From the NCBI GenBank assembly GCA_027491335.1, contig JAIXWJ010000063.1, positions 1 through 42,753 of the forward strand: a stretch of 42,753 nucleotides of DNA, read 5' to 3'. This document shows, in pieces, positions 24,433 through 34,375 of this stretch (position 1 is its first letter; each line of letters starts with the position of its first letter). The stretch comes from Actinomycetes bacterium (GTDB taxonomy: Bacteria > Actinomycetota > Acidimicrobiia > Acidimicrobiales > Ilumatobacteraceae). The position numbers and the translations under genes are program-made. The notes below the pieces were generated by a model. The model was not told the DNA's origin. It saw only the letters and a program-made list of their open reading frames with translations, and searched no databases.

Positions 24433-24615
24433 ATGACGCCCGAACCCGAGATCGAGTGCATCGATTGTGGAGGGCGCTGTTATCTCACGACCCACGCTCG
24501 CGAGGATGGTCGCTGGTATCCCGGCGACATCGTGACGTACAAGTGCCGCGATTGCCTCGATCGATGGGACCTCGTGATGCCCGACATCGAGGAGTTCCCC
24601 GGTGACGACGTCTGA
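24433..24615 (+). CDS. Small zinc-ribbon protein, 60 residues
   Basis: Begins MTPEPEIECIDCGGRCYLTT and contains a second pair of cysteines in YKCRDCLDRWDLVMP, a compact CxxC...CxxC zinc ribbon. The protein is acidic at both ends. It is divergent from rsmD and its 3' end overlaps the start of the large membrane protein gene by 14 bases, so the two are probably coupled. Function unknown. Confidence 0.75.
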   Translation: MTPEPEIECIDCGGRCYLTTHAREDGRWYPGDIVTYKCRDCLDRWDLVMPDIEEFPGDDV

Positions 24616-27600
24616 CGTGGCGTCTGACGTGGCGCAACCGATCGCGGAAGACGCCCCTCGAGGCGAAGTCGGCCCTCGACGCTTCGACCGCTCGCACTTC
24701 GTGTTCTCCTTGGCGATTCTGCTGTTCGTTCTGCGCATCGTCGGGCCGAACTGGCGCGGAGGAATGCCGTCCTTCTTCCCCGACTCGGCCTCGTTCCTGA
24801 AAGTCGCGCGCATCGGCCCGTTCTCGCCGGAGTTCTGGTTCACCGAACGTCCGGTGGGAATGCCGCTCGCCTTCTGGCTCGCCGGCTTCGACGTTCGATG
24901 GTTGGTGGTGGGTCAGAGTTTGGCGTACGCGACCGCCGCCGCGTTCGTGTGCGCCACGTTGCTGCGCATCACGCGGTCGAGACCGGTCGGATGGATCGCC
25001 TCGATGTTGGTCGGCGCCATCGTGGTGCAACCACGATTCGCACTCTGGTGCATCGAAGCCCTCAGCGAATCGCTGGGGATGACCGCGTCCATGGTGGCGC
25101 TGGCGACGTGGTTGCGGGTGGCCCAACTCCCCACGCCTCGCCGAACGTGGGTCGCGACGATCGCCACGATCGCGTGGCTCCTCGTGCGGGACTCGCACGG
25201 ACTACCCGTGCTCGTCATCGCCTCGGTGATGGCCATCGTCGGGTGGCGTTGCACCGATTCGTCCATGCGCCGAGCAACCTTGCGCTGCGCCGTGGCCCTC
25301 GTGGCCACCTTCGCCTACGTGGCCATCTCGCAAGGAACCAGCGAGCGCAATCAATACCCATTGATGAACAACGTCGGACTCAGAATTCTTCCCGATGAGT
25401 CCATGACCACATCCTTCGCCGACAAGGGCATGCCGGTGACGCCCACGCTCCTCGACCGCACCGGCCGCAACACGTGGGACGACGGCGAGATCTTTCTGCG
25501 AGCGCCGGAGCTCGCCGAGTTCCGAAGCTGGGTGCGCGGATCGGGTCAGTTCGATCAGTTGACATCGCTCGTCACCGACGCCGGCTTTTGGCTGGAGGTC
25601 ATGAATCGCGAGTTGCCCACCGCCCTCGGTTACCACTTCGACGACTACGACCGATTCGACGTCGGTGAGCGACTTCCCGAGCGATTCGCGTGGTTCTCGG
25701 GCATCGATTCGCCGACATCGCTTTGGTGGTTCGTCGCTCTGGCGATCGCCGGTGTGGTCGTGATCTCCAAACGCTCGCGCCTTCTGGCATTGATTCTGGG
25801 GACCGGCCTCGTCGCATCGCTGGTCGAGTTGTACGCGTCCATCGCCACCGATGCGGTGGAGGTTCAACGCCACACCATCGGACCGATGTTGCGCATCAAC
25901 CTCTTGTGCATCATCGCCGTCCTTCTGGCCGTCGACGGGCTGGTGCGTCGCGTCTCGAGCGAGAGAGCGGGTTCGCGAGACTCCTGGTTGCCCGTGTCGT
26001 CCATGGCGGCCGTGGTTCTGGGAACGATCGGCTGGTTCGCCATCGAGAATCGCAGCCAGGATTACGACCCCCAGTACGCGCGCACCATCATCGAACGAGC
26101 CGCGAGATTCGGGGGCACCTACTACGAGAACGGCATCCACAACAAGGGGCCCATCGAAACCTTGGTGTACGACGCGGCCCGACTGCTCACGTCGTACGAG
26201 ACGTATTGGTTCGCCATCGCCTTCTTCGCCCTCGTCATCTCGTTGGTGCTCGGAGTCGCCGCCCGGACGACGTCGCGAACCTTCGGGGGAACACCGACGG
26301 CCATGGCTGTGGCGGCCACCATCACCACCATTCATTTCTTCATGTCGTCCAGCGATTACGCGGGGGTCGTCTACAGCCGAAACATCACCACCTCGATGTT
26401 GGCCATCGTGTACGTCCTCGCCTTGTGGGATCGGGTCTGGATCGATGAGAGACGAGCGCGGCGGGCGTGGATCGCCGCGTTCGTGATCCTGGGCCTTGCG
26501 GTGCAAACACTCCTCACGACCCTGTTCGCCACGGTGGCCGTGGCCGGTTTGATGGTCGCCCTGCGTCGGAAGTCAGCACACCACGCGCGTCCGTTGCTCA
26601 CCGCCGGCATCGCCTTCGGAGTGTCGCTTCTTTCCGCCCCGCTCTGGTACGTGCTTCGCGGTCGCTTCGACGAGTTCTGGTCCGGTTGGTGGACCTACGC
26701 CTCGTTCATGAGCGACGGAACCGGACGCGGCTACATGGAGCAGTTGGGCCTCGGCTGGAACACCATGGTCGACTACTACCAGGATCGCCCCGAATCGCTT
26801 CTGATCGTTCTCGCCTTCGTCATCAACGGTGTCGTCCGCCGATCGACGTCGTCGCCCACGCAACGGTTCGTGTCGATCGCTCTCGTCGCATGGTTCGCCG
26901 GGGGCTGGATCGAACTCGTGCTCGGACAACGCTATTCGAGCCATTACTTCTCGGTGATCGCGGTGCCCACCGCGCTGATGCTGGCCTCGCTGATCGCCGC
27001 GCTCTCGCCGGTGCTGATGATGGCCGGTCGCTGGTTCGCCGAACCCCGATCGAACCGCGATCGTCGCGTGGCCCATGCCCCCGTCATGTTGGTCGCCGCC
27101 ATCGTTCTGGTGACGCAGGGTTCGTCGCTCTTCTGGGACGGAGCCGCGCGCGCCGGACGTTTTCGGTCCTTCGCCGCGGAGACCGAACGCCGAGAGTCCT
27201 CGCTCGACGGCCAGGGGCGAACCATCCGGGCGATTCTCGATCTCGTTTCCGAGGACGGCGACGCCGTTCTGGCATGGACGATGTATCCGTGGACGTACCT
27301 GAACAACGAACGAGTGCCCGCCACCCGATTGAGTTGGAAGTCGTTCATGTTGGGCGAGATCTACCTCGGACGCACCTCGACGGATTACGTGTTGCCTCGC
27401 ACGTGGGAGTGGTTCGCGGAGGACATGAAGGAATCGAACCCCGCCGCGTACTTGCGGCCGAAAGAGACGACCCTGAACGAGTCCACCCCGTTCGCCGACT
27501 ACGTGAAGGACGAGTTCGTGCCCGCGTACGACGGAAGCACCATCGAACTGCGCGTTCGAAAGACGACTTGGACTCGATTGACCACCCCGAACGACTCCGA

Positions 27601-27991
27601 TGCGTCCGCCGCCATGCCCTTCGTCGACGAGACCGGGTGTTTCCGGTGGCAAGGCACCGTACGGGGCCTCGATGCCAAGGAGCCGTTCGGATTCACGTTC
27701 GAGGACCTCGATGGATCCGCCGAGACCGTGCATCTGTCGATCGATGACGCGCGCGGCTGGTCGTCCAGCGACAACGTGGAGTTCGCGTCCAGTCCCCGAG
27801 CCTCCGCCGACGCGTCGCTCACGCTTCTGGTGGGCCCGAGGTCGGCGCTATTGATCGAGAACGGAAACGTTCTGGCCGCGGTGAGACTGGACGGAACGGT
27901 TCGCACGTCGGTGTTCGCACCCGAAAACGTGGATGTCACCAACGGAACTCGATCCACCTTGACCGACCTCCCCGGGTGCGTCAACTCTTGA
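24602..27991 (+). CDS. Very large polytopic membrane protein, apparent double GT-C glycosyltransferase
   Basis: 1129 residues with about twenty predicted membrane helices and a soluble C-terminal domain of about 270 residues. No family fits end to end. Two halves each look like a GT-C (mannosyltransferase-type) module: the first has FFPDSASFLKVAR and FTERPVGMPLAFWLAG near its start (about 58-95), the second FGGTYYENGIHNKGPIETLV (about 503-522), both placed like the acidic first loop of GT-C enzymes. The tail (870-1129) contains AWTMYPWTYLNNERVPATRL and a beta-rich end with two Cys. GTG 24602 has GAGGAG 7 bases upstream; in-frame GTGs at 24617 and 24629 lie in a 12-base tandem repeat. The 3' end overlaps convergent recG by 11 bases. 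Acceptor and donor are unknown. Confidence 0.65.
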   Translation: MTTSDVASDVAQPIAEDAPRGEVGPRRFDRSHFVFSLAILLFVLRIVGPNWRGGMPSFFPDSASFLKVARIGPFSPEFWFTERPVGMPLAFWLAGFDVRWLVVGQSLAYATAAAFVCATLLRITRSRPVGWIASMLVGAIVVQPRFALWCIEALSESLGMTASMVALATWLRVAQLPTPRRTWVATIATIAWLLVRDSHGLPVLVIASVMAIVGWRCTDSSMRRATLRCAVALVATFAYVAISQGTSERNQYPLMNNVGLRILPDESMTTSFADKGMPVTPTLLDRTGRNTWDDGEIFLRAPELAEFRSWVRGSGQFDQLTSLVTDAGFWLEVMNRELPTALGYHFDDYDRFDVGERLPERFAWFSGIDSPTSLWWFVALAIAGVVVISKRSRLLALILGTGLVASLVELYASIATDAVEVQRHTIGPMLRINLLCIIAVLLAVDGLVRRVSSERAGSRDSWLPVSSMAAVVLGTIGWFAIENRSQDYDPQYARTIIERAARFGGTYYENGIHNKGPIETLVYDAARLLTSYETYWFAIAFFALVISLVLGVAARTTSRTFGGTPTAMAVAATITTIHFFMSSSDYAGVVYSRNITTSMLAIVYVLALWDRVWIDERRARRAWIAAFVILGLAVQTLLTTLFATVAVAGLMVALRRKSAHHARPLLTAGIAFGVSLLSAPLWYVLRGRFDEFWSGWWTYASFMSDGTGRGYMEQLGLGWNTMVDYYQDRPESLLIVLAFVINGVVRRSTSSPTQRFVSIALVAWFAGGWIELVLGQRYSSHYFSVIAVPTALMLASLIAALSPVLMMAGRWFAEPRSNRDRRVAHAPVMLVAAIVLVTQGSSLFWDGAARAGRFRSFAAETERRESSLDGQGRTIRAILDLVSEDGDAVLAWTMYPWTYLNNERVPATRLSWKSFMLGEIYLGRTSTDYVLPRTWEWFAEDMKESNPAAYLRPKETTLNESTPFADYVKDEFVPAYDGSTIELRVRKTTWTRLTTPNDSDASAAMPFVDETGCFRWQGTVRGLDAKEPFGFTFEDLDGSAETVHLSIDDARGWSSSDNVEFASSPRASADASLTLLVGPRSALLIENGNVLAAVRLDGTVRTSVFAPENVDVTNGTRSTLTDLPGCVNS

Positions 27992-30164
27992 AGAGGAATT
28001 CCTCGTCCTCGGGACGCAGGAACAACCCCAGTTCCTGGCGTAATTCCGGGTGATCGGCCAACTCGGGATCTGAGTCCACGATGTCGTACGCCGTCTCTCG
28101 GGCCAACTGAACCAGTTCACGATCGCGACGTAGCGACGCCAACTTCAGATCGCTGCGGCCCTTTTGGTCCTTGTTCATCAGGGTCCCCTCACCGCGCAGT
28201 TCGAGATCGACCTCGGCCAGATAGAAGCCGTCGTCCGATTCGACCAGGGCATCGATGCGCGGATTCGAGTCCGGAATCATCTCGTCGGCCTTTTCCGACG
28301 GTGTGGTGACCAGCCAACAGTTCGACGCGTGGCGTCCTCGCCCGACTCGTCCCCGCAACTGATGCAATTGAGCGATACCGAAACGATCGGCATCGAGAAT
28401 CACCATCACGGTGGCGTTCGGGACGTCGACACCGACCTCGATCACCGTGGTGGCCACCAACACGTCGGTGTCACCGTTACGGAAGCGATCCATCACCGCC
28501 TCTTTGTCGGCCGAGGACATGCGACCGTGCAACAACCCGATGCGCAAACCCTCCAGCTCGGTGGACATCAATCTTTCGACCGTCTCCTCGGCGCTGGCCA
28601 CCTCGAGCTTCTCGCTCTCCTCGATGAGCGGACACACGACGTAGGCCTGACGACCGGCGGCCACCTGCGCGCGCACGTCGGACCACACCTCTTCCTCGGC
28701 TTCGGGTCCGTCGGCCGAGCGCGTGACGATCGGTGTTCGTCCCGGTGGCTTCTCGTCCAGAACGCTGACATCCAGGTCGCCGTACACGGTCATGGCCGCG
28801 GTGCGCGGGATCGGAGTGGCGGTCATGACCAGAACGTCCGGCACCGCGCCGCCGTCCTCGCCTTTGGCCCGCAATGCGGCGCGTTGCTCGACTCCGAAGC
28901 GGTGCTGCTCGTCGACCACCACCACTCCGAGGCTGTGAAAACTCACCGTCTCTTGGATGAGAGCGTGGGTTCCGATGGCGATGTCGACCTTGCCATCGGC
29001 CAACCCGGCCAGGATGTCGCGTCGCTTCTCGGCGGTCACGCTGCTCGTGAGCAACTCGACACGAACGTCGCGCTCCCCATCCAGGGTGTCGTCCGCGGGA
29101 ACGCGCAAACCCTCGAGAAGTCGACGAATACCGACGGCGTGCTGCTCGGCAAGGACCTCGGTGGGAGCCATCAAGGCCCCCTGGTGTCCGCCTTGAACCG
29201 CCACCAACATGGCCGACACCGCCACCAACGTTTTGCCCGCACCCACGTCGCCCTGCAACAGCCGATGCATGGGCGTCGACGACGCCAGGTCGGACTCGAT
29301 CTCGGCGATGACGCGACGTTGCGCTCCGGTGAGCTCGTACGGCAGGTGCGCGTGAAAGCGACGCACCAACTCGCCGTCGATCACGTGCGTGATGCCAACC
29401 GAACCTCGTTCGAAGGCCCGCTTGCGCATGACCAGCACCAACTGCACGCGCAACAACTCGTCGAAAGCAAGTCGGCGGCGAGCGGCTTCCTTGTGCGCGA
29501 AGGTCTCCGGCGAGTGAATTCCCACGAGCGCGTCGTCACGTTCCATCAACGAACAGCGCTCGCGAACGCTCTTGGGCAACGGATCACTGATGCCGCGGGC
29601 CTTGCAACGCGCCAGCGTCTCCTCGACCGCGCGCAGCACGGTCCACGACGGCAAGTCCACCTTCTCGCTTTGGGGGTACACGGCCACGATGGGACGCGGC
29701 CGCTCGTCGGGATCGCCCAGAACGTCGACGGTGGGGTTCGTCATCTGCTTGACGCCGTTGAATCTGCCGATGCGTCCGAAAACCGCCACCAACGATCCCA
29801 CCTTCAGTTGTTTGGCGCGGTAGGGCTGATTGAAGAAGACCAACGAGAGTCGACCGCTGTCATCGGCCACCGTGGCGGTGACGCGCGACGGACCACGTCG
29901 AGGTCCGGGGGGTGGCCCGTTCACCGAACGCAGTTCGCCGATGACGAGAACGTCGACCCCTTCGCCGGCATCGGCGATGGGTGCTTCACGGGTGCGATCG
30001 ATCCAGCGACGCGGATAGTGCGTGAGCAATTCGAGCAGATTCGAGATTCCGAACTTGGCGAAATTCTCCGCTCGCTTGGCCGCCCCCACCGCCTTGAGTC
30101 GAGAGACGGGGATAGTGGCCAATTCGGCCAACGTGATCGGGGACTTCGCGTCCGCGTCGGCCAC
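27981..30164 (-). CDS. recG: ATP-dependent DNA helicase RecG
   Basis: 727-residue superfamily 2 helicase that remodels stalled forks and Holliday junctions. It has an N-terminal wedge/OB domain (GVKQMTNPTVDVLG), Walker A in LLQGDVGAGKTLVAVSAMLV, motif II VVVDEQHRFGVEQRAAL, motif III MTATPIPRTAAMTVYGDLD, and the C-terminal LHGRMSSADKEAVM, TTVIEVGVDVPNATVMVI and QLRGRVGRG. The start is GTG 30164, 11 bases after the fakA stop. Its 3' end overlaps the convergent large membrane protein gene. Confidence 0.97.
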   Translation of the reverse strand: MADADAKSPITLAELATIPVSRLKAVGAAKRAENFAKFGISNLLELLTHYPRRWIDRTREAPIADAGEGVDVLVIGELRSVNGPPPGPRRGPSRVTATVADDSGRLSLVFFNQPYRAKQLKVGSLVAVFGRIGRFNGVKQMTNPTVDVLGDPDERPRPIVAVYPQSEKVDLPSWTVLRAVEETLARCKARGISDPLPKSVRERCSLMERDDALVGIHSPETFAHKEAARRRLAFDELLRVQLVLVMRKRAFERGSVGITHVIDGELVRRFHAHLPYELTGAQRRVIAEIESDLASSTPMHRLLQGDVGAGKTLVAVSAMLVAVQGGHQGALMAPTEVLAEQHAVGIRRLLEGLRVPADDTLDGERDVRVELLTSSVTAEKRRDILAGLADGKVDIAIGTHALIQETVSFHSLGVVVVDEQHRFGVEQRAALRAKGEDGGAVPDVLVMTATPIPRTAAMTVYGDLDVSVLDEKPPGRTPIVTRSADGPEAEEEVWSDVRAQVAAGRQAYVVCPLIEESEKLEVASAEETVERLMSTELEGLRIGLLHGRMSSADKEAVMDRFRNGDTDVLVATTVIEVGVDVPNATVMVILDADRFGIAQLHQLRGRVGRGRHASNCWLVTTPSEKADEMIPDSNPRIDALVESDDGFYLAEVDLELRGEGTLMNKDQKGRSDLKLASLRRDRELVQLARETAYDIVDSDPELADHPELRQELGLFLRPEDEEFLFKS

Positions 30165-30175
30165 GGGTCACCGAT

Positions 30176-31867
30176 TCATTCGACGCCGAAAAGGTAGGGG
30201 TACAGCGGCTGTCCCCCACGATGACGTTCGACCTGCACGCCCGGGCGCTCGGTGGACAGCCATGCTTCGATGGCCGCGGTCGCCGAGGCCGTGGCGTCGG
30301 TTCCCTCGATCACCGACACGATCTCGCGCGACTCGTCGACCAATTGGGCGAGCAATGCCACGACCGCTCCGTCGAGCGTGCCACTGACGGCCACGATCCC
30401 GTCGCCGCGCACGAGACCGATCCAGTCTCCCGTCGTGACCGGACCCACGTCGCTGGACGAGTCCCTCACCGCTTGGGTGACTTCGCCGGTGACCATGGCC
30501 TCGATGGAGGACTCCATCGACGACGAGTTCTCGTCGACATCGGCTTCGGGGTCGTAGACGACCAACGCCGCCAGAGCTTCGGGCATGGAACGAGTGGGCA
30601 CCACGCGCACCTGCTTTGCCGTGAGCGCGTCCAGTTGCTCGGCCACCGGGATGATGTTCTTGTTGTTCGGCAACACGATGACCTGCTGAGCGTTCACCGC
30701 TTCGACCGCGGCCAACAACTCGGCGGTGGACGGATTGAGCGTTTGCCCGCCCGTGACGATTCCTTGCACGCCCAACTGCCCGAACAATTCCTCGAGGCCG
30801 TTGCCGCTGCACACCGCCACCACCGCGGTGGTGACCGCCGGGAGACCGGCGGCGGAGCGAGCAGCGTCGTGCGCGGCGTGACGTTCGGCGACCTCCTCGA
30901 AGAGATCGGTGACGCGAATCTGCTTGGGACGACCGCCCAAATCGATGGCCGCCTCGATGGCCGCGCCGATGTCGTTGGTGTGAACGTGACAGTTCCAGAG
31001 ACCATCGCCACCAACCACCACGATCGAATCGCCGATCTCGCCCCAATCGGACTTGAAGGCTTCGATCTTGTCGTCGTCGAGATGAAGGAAGTACATCACC
31101 TCGTACCGCAGATCGGCGACCGACAACTCTCCGTGTTGATCGGGAGCCGACAGCGAGGTGACCGACGCCGGCAATGGTTCGTCGAGTGCGTCGCCACCGA
31201 TGGAGTCCGCGGGCGTGGGGATGGGTTCACCGTCGACCACATTGAGAGCCGCATCGAGCAACAACAGGAATCCGGCGCCACCGGCGTCGACCACGCCCGC
31301 GTCCTTCAGGACCGGCAACATGTCGGGAGTGGCGTCGAGGGCCCGACGCCCGGCGTCGCGCGCCGCGCGCAACGTCGCACCCAATGTCGCACCCGTGGCC
31401 GCCGACGCCTTGGCCGCTTCACTGGCCTCGCGCACCACCGTCAGGATCGTTCCTTCGATGGGCTTGAGGACCGCCTTGTACGCCGCCGTGGACGCCTCGC
31501 TGAGTGCCTCGGCCACTTCGGTGGCGGTGCTGCTGGCCGTGGATGACAGACGTCCGGCCAGCCCCCGAAGGATCTGGGACAAGATGACACCGGAGTTGCC
31601 GCGGGCCCCCATGAGCGAGCCGTGCGAAATCGCCTGACAGGTGGGCTCGATGTCGGGACCGGCCTGATCCAGCTCGGCGACCACGGCATCCAGGGTCCGA
31701 GCCATGTTCGTTCCGGTGTCCCCGTCGGGAACCGGATACACGTTGAGACGATTGATCCGCGGAGCGTGCTCACGGACGGCGTCTCGGAATGCGACCACGG
31801 TGCGACGCAGGCGATCGGCGTCGAAACGCTCCCCGGCCCCGTCGGGCGCCAGAACTGGTGGGTTCAC
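30176..31867 (-). CDS. DAK2/FakA-like fatty acid kinase family protein (YloV type)
   Basis: 563 residues. The N-terminal DAK2 (DhaL-type) ATP-binding domain has NVYPVPDGDTGTNMARTL, HGSLMGARGNSGVILSQI and the DAGVVDAGGAGFLLLLDA segment. It is followed by a middle domain and a C-terminal FakA-type domain (about 320-563) with NCHVHTNDIGAAIEAA, QGIVTGGQTLNPSTAELL and VIVLPNNKNII. FakA phosphorylates fatty acids bound to FakB; no fakB is in the window. GTG 31867 is chosen since TACCAT lies 7 bases upstream. Position upstream of recG and divergent from rpmB is usual in Actinobacteria. Confidence 0.9.
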   Translation of the reverse strand: MNPPVLAPDGAGERFDADRLRRTVVAFRDAVREHAPRINRLNVYPVPDGDTGTNMARTLDAVVAELDQAGPDIEPTCQAISHGSLMGARGNSGVILSQILRGLAGRLSSTASSTATEVAEALSEASTAAYKAVLKPIEGTILTVVREASEAAKASAATGATLGATLRAARDAGRRALDATPDMLPVLKDAGVVDAGGAGFLLLLDAALNVVDGEPIPTPADSIGGDALDEPLPASVTSLSAPDQHGELSVADLRYEVMYFLHLDDDKIEAFKSDWGEIGDSIVVVGGDGLWNCHVHTNDIGAAIEAAIDLGGRPKQIRVTDLFEEVAERHAAHDAARSAAGLPAVTTAVVAVCSGNGLEELFGQLGVQGIVTGGQTLNPSTAELLAAVEAVNAQQVIVLPNNKNIIPVAEQLDALTAKQVRVVPTRSMPEALAALVVYDPEADVDENSSSMESSIEAMVTGEVTQAVRDSSSDVGPVTTGDWIGLVRGDGIVAVSGTLDGAVVALLAQLVDESREIVSVIEGTDATASATAAIEAWLSTERPGVQVERHRGGQPLYPYLFGVE

Positions 31868-31874
31868 CCGCCCG

Positions 31875-31880
31875 ATGGTA
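31875..31880 (-). promoter_or_regulatory. -10 element of leaderless fakA-recG transcript
   Basis: TACCAT on the minus strand, 7 bases before GTG 31867; an alternative TACTAC begins three bases upstream. Confidence 0.45.
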
Positions 31881-31975
31881 GTAGTCGGGGGCGAGCCGAA
31901 CGTGACCCCAAGCCAATCGAGACCCCCGATCGTCCTCAACGGTCGTCAATGGCCCGAAAACCGGCTCGGATGACA

Positions 31976-32005
31976 TTGGGAGCCGGGGAAATCCGCTGGT
32001 AGCGT
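31976..32005 (+). promoter_or_regulatory. Promoter of rpmB
   Basis: TTGGGA (31976-31981), an 18-base spacer and TAGCGT (32000-32005). Transcription would start near 32012, giving a leader of about 58 bases with a GGAGAAAG ribosome-binding site. Confidence 0.45.
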
Positions 32006-32069
32006 CTCGGGATCGAGATCGTGACCCCGGCGAGGCCGGCACGACGGAGAGTCGGAGAAAGAACCTGCC

Positions 32070-32285
32070 ATGGCATCAGTGTGTGAAGTCTGCGGAAAGC
32101 GTCCTTCGTGGGGCATGTCGGTGTCGCACTCGCACGTGCGCACCAAGCGCCGTTGGAACCCGAACATCCAGCGCATCCGCGCCTTGGTGAAGGGCACCCC
32201 CACCCGCCTCAACGTGTGCACCGGTTGCATCCGCGCCGGCAAGGTGACCAAGGTCAGCCGCGGCACCGCCGCCTCGGACAAGTGA
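32070..32285 (+). CDS. rpmB: 50S ribosomal protein L28
   Basis: 71 residues, the zinc-binding (C+) form: [20 protein letters not shown] and [12 protein letters not shown] supply CxxC pairs. It also has [11 protein letters not shown] and [15 protein letters not shown]. It is divergent from the fakA-like gene and followed 11 bases later by the cold-shock-like gene. Confidence 0.96.
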   Translation: MASVCEVCGKRPSWGMSVSHSHVRTKRRWNPNIQRIRALVKGTPTRLNVCTGCIRAGKVTKVSRGTAASDK

Positions 32286-32296
32286 CCGCCTGAGCA

Positions 32297-32518
32297 ATGC
32301 AAGGAGTGGTCAAAGCCTTCGACCCGGGGACGGGCACGGGCCTGATCCTGCGTGACACCGACCTCGGCGAACTCGAGCTGGCCGCCGATGCCTTGGAGGG
32401 AAGCATCTTTCGCATGTTGCGTCCCGGCCAGCGTGTCGTATTTGACGTGAACGATGAGGGTCTCGCTACCCGCCTGCGCCTAGGTTCGGAGTCTGACATG
32501 GGCACCCCGGGTTTCTGA
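32297..32518 (+). CDS. Cold-shock-domain-like small protein
   Basis: 73 residues, [20 protein letters not shown] at the start and [20 protein letters not shown] later. Its length and strand order resemble CspA. The RNA-binding RNP1 (KGFGFI) and RNP2 (VFVH) aromatic residues are not conserved: the matching stretches read GTGTGLI and ELEL. It may be an OB-fold that does not bind nucleic acid in the CspA way. Probably co-transcribed with rpmB; a role with the ribosome is only a guess. Confidence 0.65.
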   Translation: MQGVVKAFDPGTGTGLILRDTDLGELELAADALEGSIFRMLRPGQRVVFDVNDEGLATRLRLGSESDMGTPGF

Positions 32519-32579
32519 CCCGGCCCACCAACCACACATCATCACCATCCACGGCGACCCCACGCCGAAGGAGCACACC

Positions 32580-34367
32580 ATGGCCGGCACCAGCAACAAC
32601 GAACGTCTCAAGCAGTGGGTGGCCGAGTGGGCCGCGGTGATGCAGCCCGACGACATCTATTGGTGTGACGGCACCGCCGAAGAGTACGACCGCCTGTGCA
32701 CGTTGCTGGTCGACAGTGGAACGTTCACCAAGCTCGACGAAGCCAAGCGCCCCAACAGTTACTGGGCGCACTCCGATCCGGGCGACGTGGCCCGCGTCGA
32801 AGATCGCACCTTCATTTGTTCGACCGACAAAGACGACGCCGGCCCCAACAACAACTGGCGCGAGCCCGCCGAAATGCGCGACGAGATGAAGCGCCTCTAC
32901 GCCGGCTGCATGAAGGGCCGCACCATGTACGTGGTGCCCTTCAGCATGGGGCCGCTCGGTTCGCCCATCGCCCACATCGGCGTGCAGTTGACCGACTCGG
33001 CCTACGTTGCGGTCAGCATGCGCATCATGACCCGCATGGGGCAAGGGGCCCTCGACGTGTTGGGCAACAACGATTGGGTGCCGTGCTTGCACTCGGTGGG
33101 TGCTCCCCTGGCTCCGGGCCAGAAGGATTCATCGTGGCCGTGCAATCCCGACAACAAGTACATCGTGCACTTCCCCGAGACTCGCGAGATCTGGTCGTAC
33201 GGTTCCGGCTACGGCGGCAACGCGTTGTTGGGCAAGAAGTGCTTCGCGTTGCGCATCGCCTCGGTGATGGCTCGCGACGACGGCTGGTTGGCCGAGCACA
33301 TGCTCATCTTGAAACTCACCAACCCCGCCGGCGAGGCCAAGTACATCGCGGCCGCTTTCCCGTCGGCCTGCGGCAAGACCAACCTCGCGATGTTGGTGCC
33401 CACGATCCCGGGTTGGAAGGCCGAGACCATCGGCGACGACATCTGCTGGATGAAGTTCGGCCAGGACGGTCGTCTGTACGCGATCAACCCCGAGGCCGGA
33501 TTCTTCGGCGTCGCTCCCGGCACCGGCTACGACACCAATGCCAACGCCATGCACACGCTGTGGGGCAACAGCATCTTCACGAACACCGCACTCACGTCCG
33601 ACGGCGACGTGTGGTGGGAGGGCATGAGCGAGGACAAGCCCGCTCGCGCCACCGACTGGAAGGGCAACGCCTGGACGCCCGAGACCGACACGCCGGCCGC
33701 TCATCCGAACGCGCGCTTCACCGCTCCGGCGTCGCAGTGCCCGTCGGCCGCGCCCGAGTGGCAGGACCCGGCCGGCGTTCCGATCTCGGCGATCCTGTTC
33801 GGCGGACGTCGACGCACCACGGTGCCGTTGGTGACCCAGGCCTTCGACTGGGAGCACGGTGTGTTCCTGGGCTCGATCATGGCTTCGGAGACCACCGCGG
33901 CCCAGCAGGGTGCCGTCGGCAACCTGCGCTTCGACCCCATGGCGATGCTGCCCTTCTGCGGCTACAACATGGCCGACTACTTCGCCCACTGGTTGGCCGT
34001 TGGGGCCAAGGCCGATGCGACGAAGTTGCCCCAGATCTTCTTCGTGAACTGGTTCCGTCGTGACGAGGACGGTCGCTTCCTGTGGCCGGGATACGGGGAG
34101 AACAGCCGCGTACTGAAGTGGGTGTTCGAGCGCGTGAACGGCTCGGCTGATGCGGTGAAGACGGCGATCGGATTCCTGCCCGCCCAAGGTGCGCTCGATC
34201 TGAGCGGCCTCGAGGTGAGCAACGCCGACCTCGAGGAATTGTTGAAGGTGGACGCGGACGGCTGGAAGGCTGCGCTGCCGCAAATCAAGGACCACTACGC
34301 GCAGTTCGGGCCGAAGTTGCCCGCGAAACTGAGCACGCAGCTGGACTCCCTCGCCGCCGCCCTCTGA
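32580..34367 (+). CDS. pckG: Phosphoenolpyruvate carboxykinase (GTP)
   Basis: 595 residues, the standard length of the GTP-dependent enzyme, which converts oxaloacetate to PEP in gluconeogenesis. The signature P-loop [13 protein letters not shown] is at about 258-270. Other family blocks are [59 protein letters not shown] and [21 protein letters not shown] precedes the ATG. Transcription may come from the rpmB promoter or from one inside the cold-shock-like gene (TAGGTT at 32481-32486). It ends at an unusually long inverted repeat. Confidence 0.97.
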   Translation: MAGTSNNERLKQWVAEWAAVMQPDDIYWCDGTAEEYDRLCTLLVDSGTFTKLDEAKRPNSYWAHSDPGDVARVEDRTFICSTDKDDAGPNNNWREPAEMRDEMKRLYAGCMKGRTMYVVPFSMGPLGSPIAHIGVQLTDSAYVAVSMRIMTRMGQGALDVLGNNDWVPCLHSVGAPLAPGQKDSSWPCNPDNKYIVHFPETREIWSYGSGYGGNALLGKKCFALRIASVMARDDGWLAEHMLILKLTNPAGEAKYIAAAFPSACGKTNLAMLVPTIPGWKAETIGDDICWMKFGQDGRLYAINPEAGFFGVAPGTGYDTNANAMHTLWGNSIFTNTALTSDGDVWWEGMSEDKPARATDWKGNAWTPETDTPAAHPNARFTAPASQCPSAAPEWQDPAGVPISAILFGGRRRTTVPLVTQAFDWEHGVFLGSIMASETTAAQQGAVGNLRFDPMAMLPFCGYNMADYFAHWLAVGAKADATKLPQIFFVNWFRRDEDGRFLWPGYGENSRVLKWVFERVNGSADAVKTAIGFLPAQGALDLSGLEVSNADLEELLKVDADGWKAALPQIKDHYAQFGPKLPAKLSTQLDSLAAAL

Positions 34368-34375
34368 TTACCAAT

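Noticed and set aside
24602-24640. 12-base tandem repeat TCTGACGTGGCG as a possible regulatory iteron
   Set aside because: Only two copies, located in the coding region at the protein N-terminus, where it just duplicates SDVA; local slippage is enough to explain it.
28164-30197. 677-codon plus-strand frame opposite recG
   Set aside because: Its whole length lies across intact helicase motifs on the other strand and its translation is His/Arg/Gly-rich noise.
30168-31046. 292-codon minus-strand frame overlapping fakA
   Set aside because: Out-of-frame Arg/Gly-rich shadow of the fakA coding sequence.
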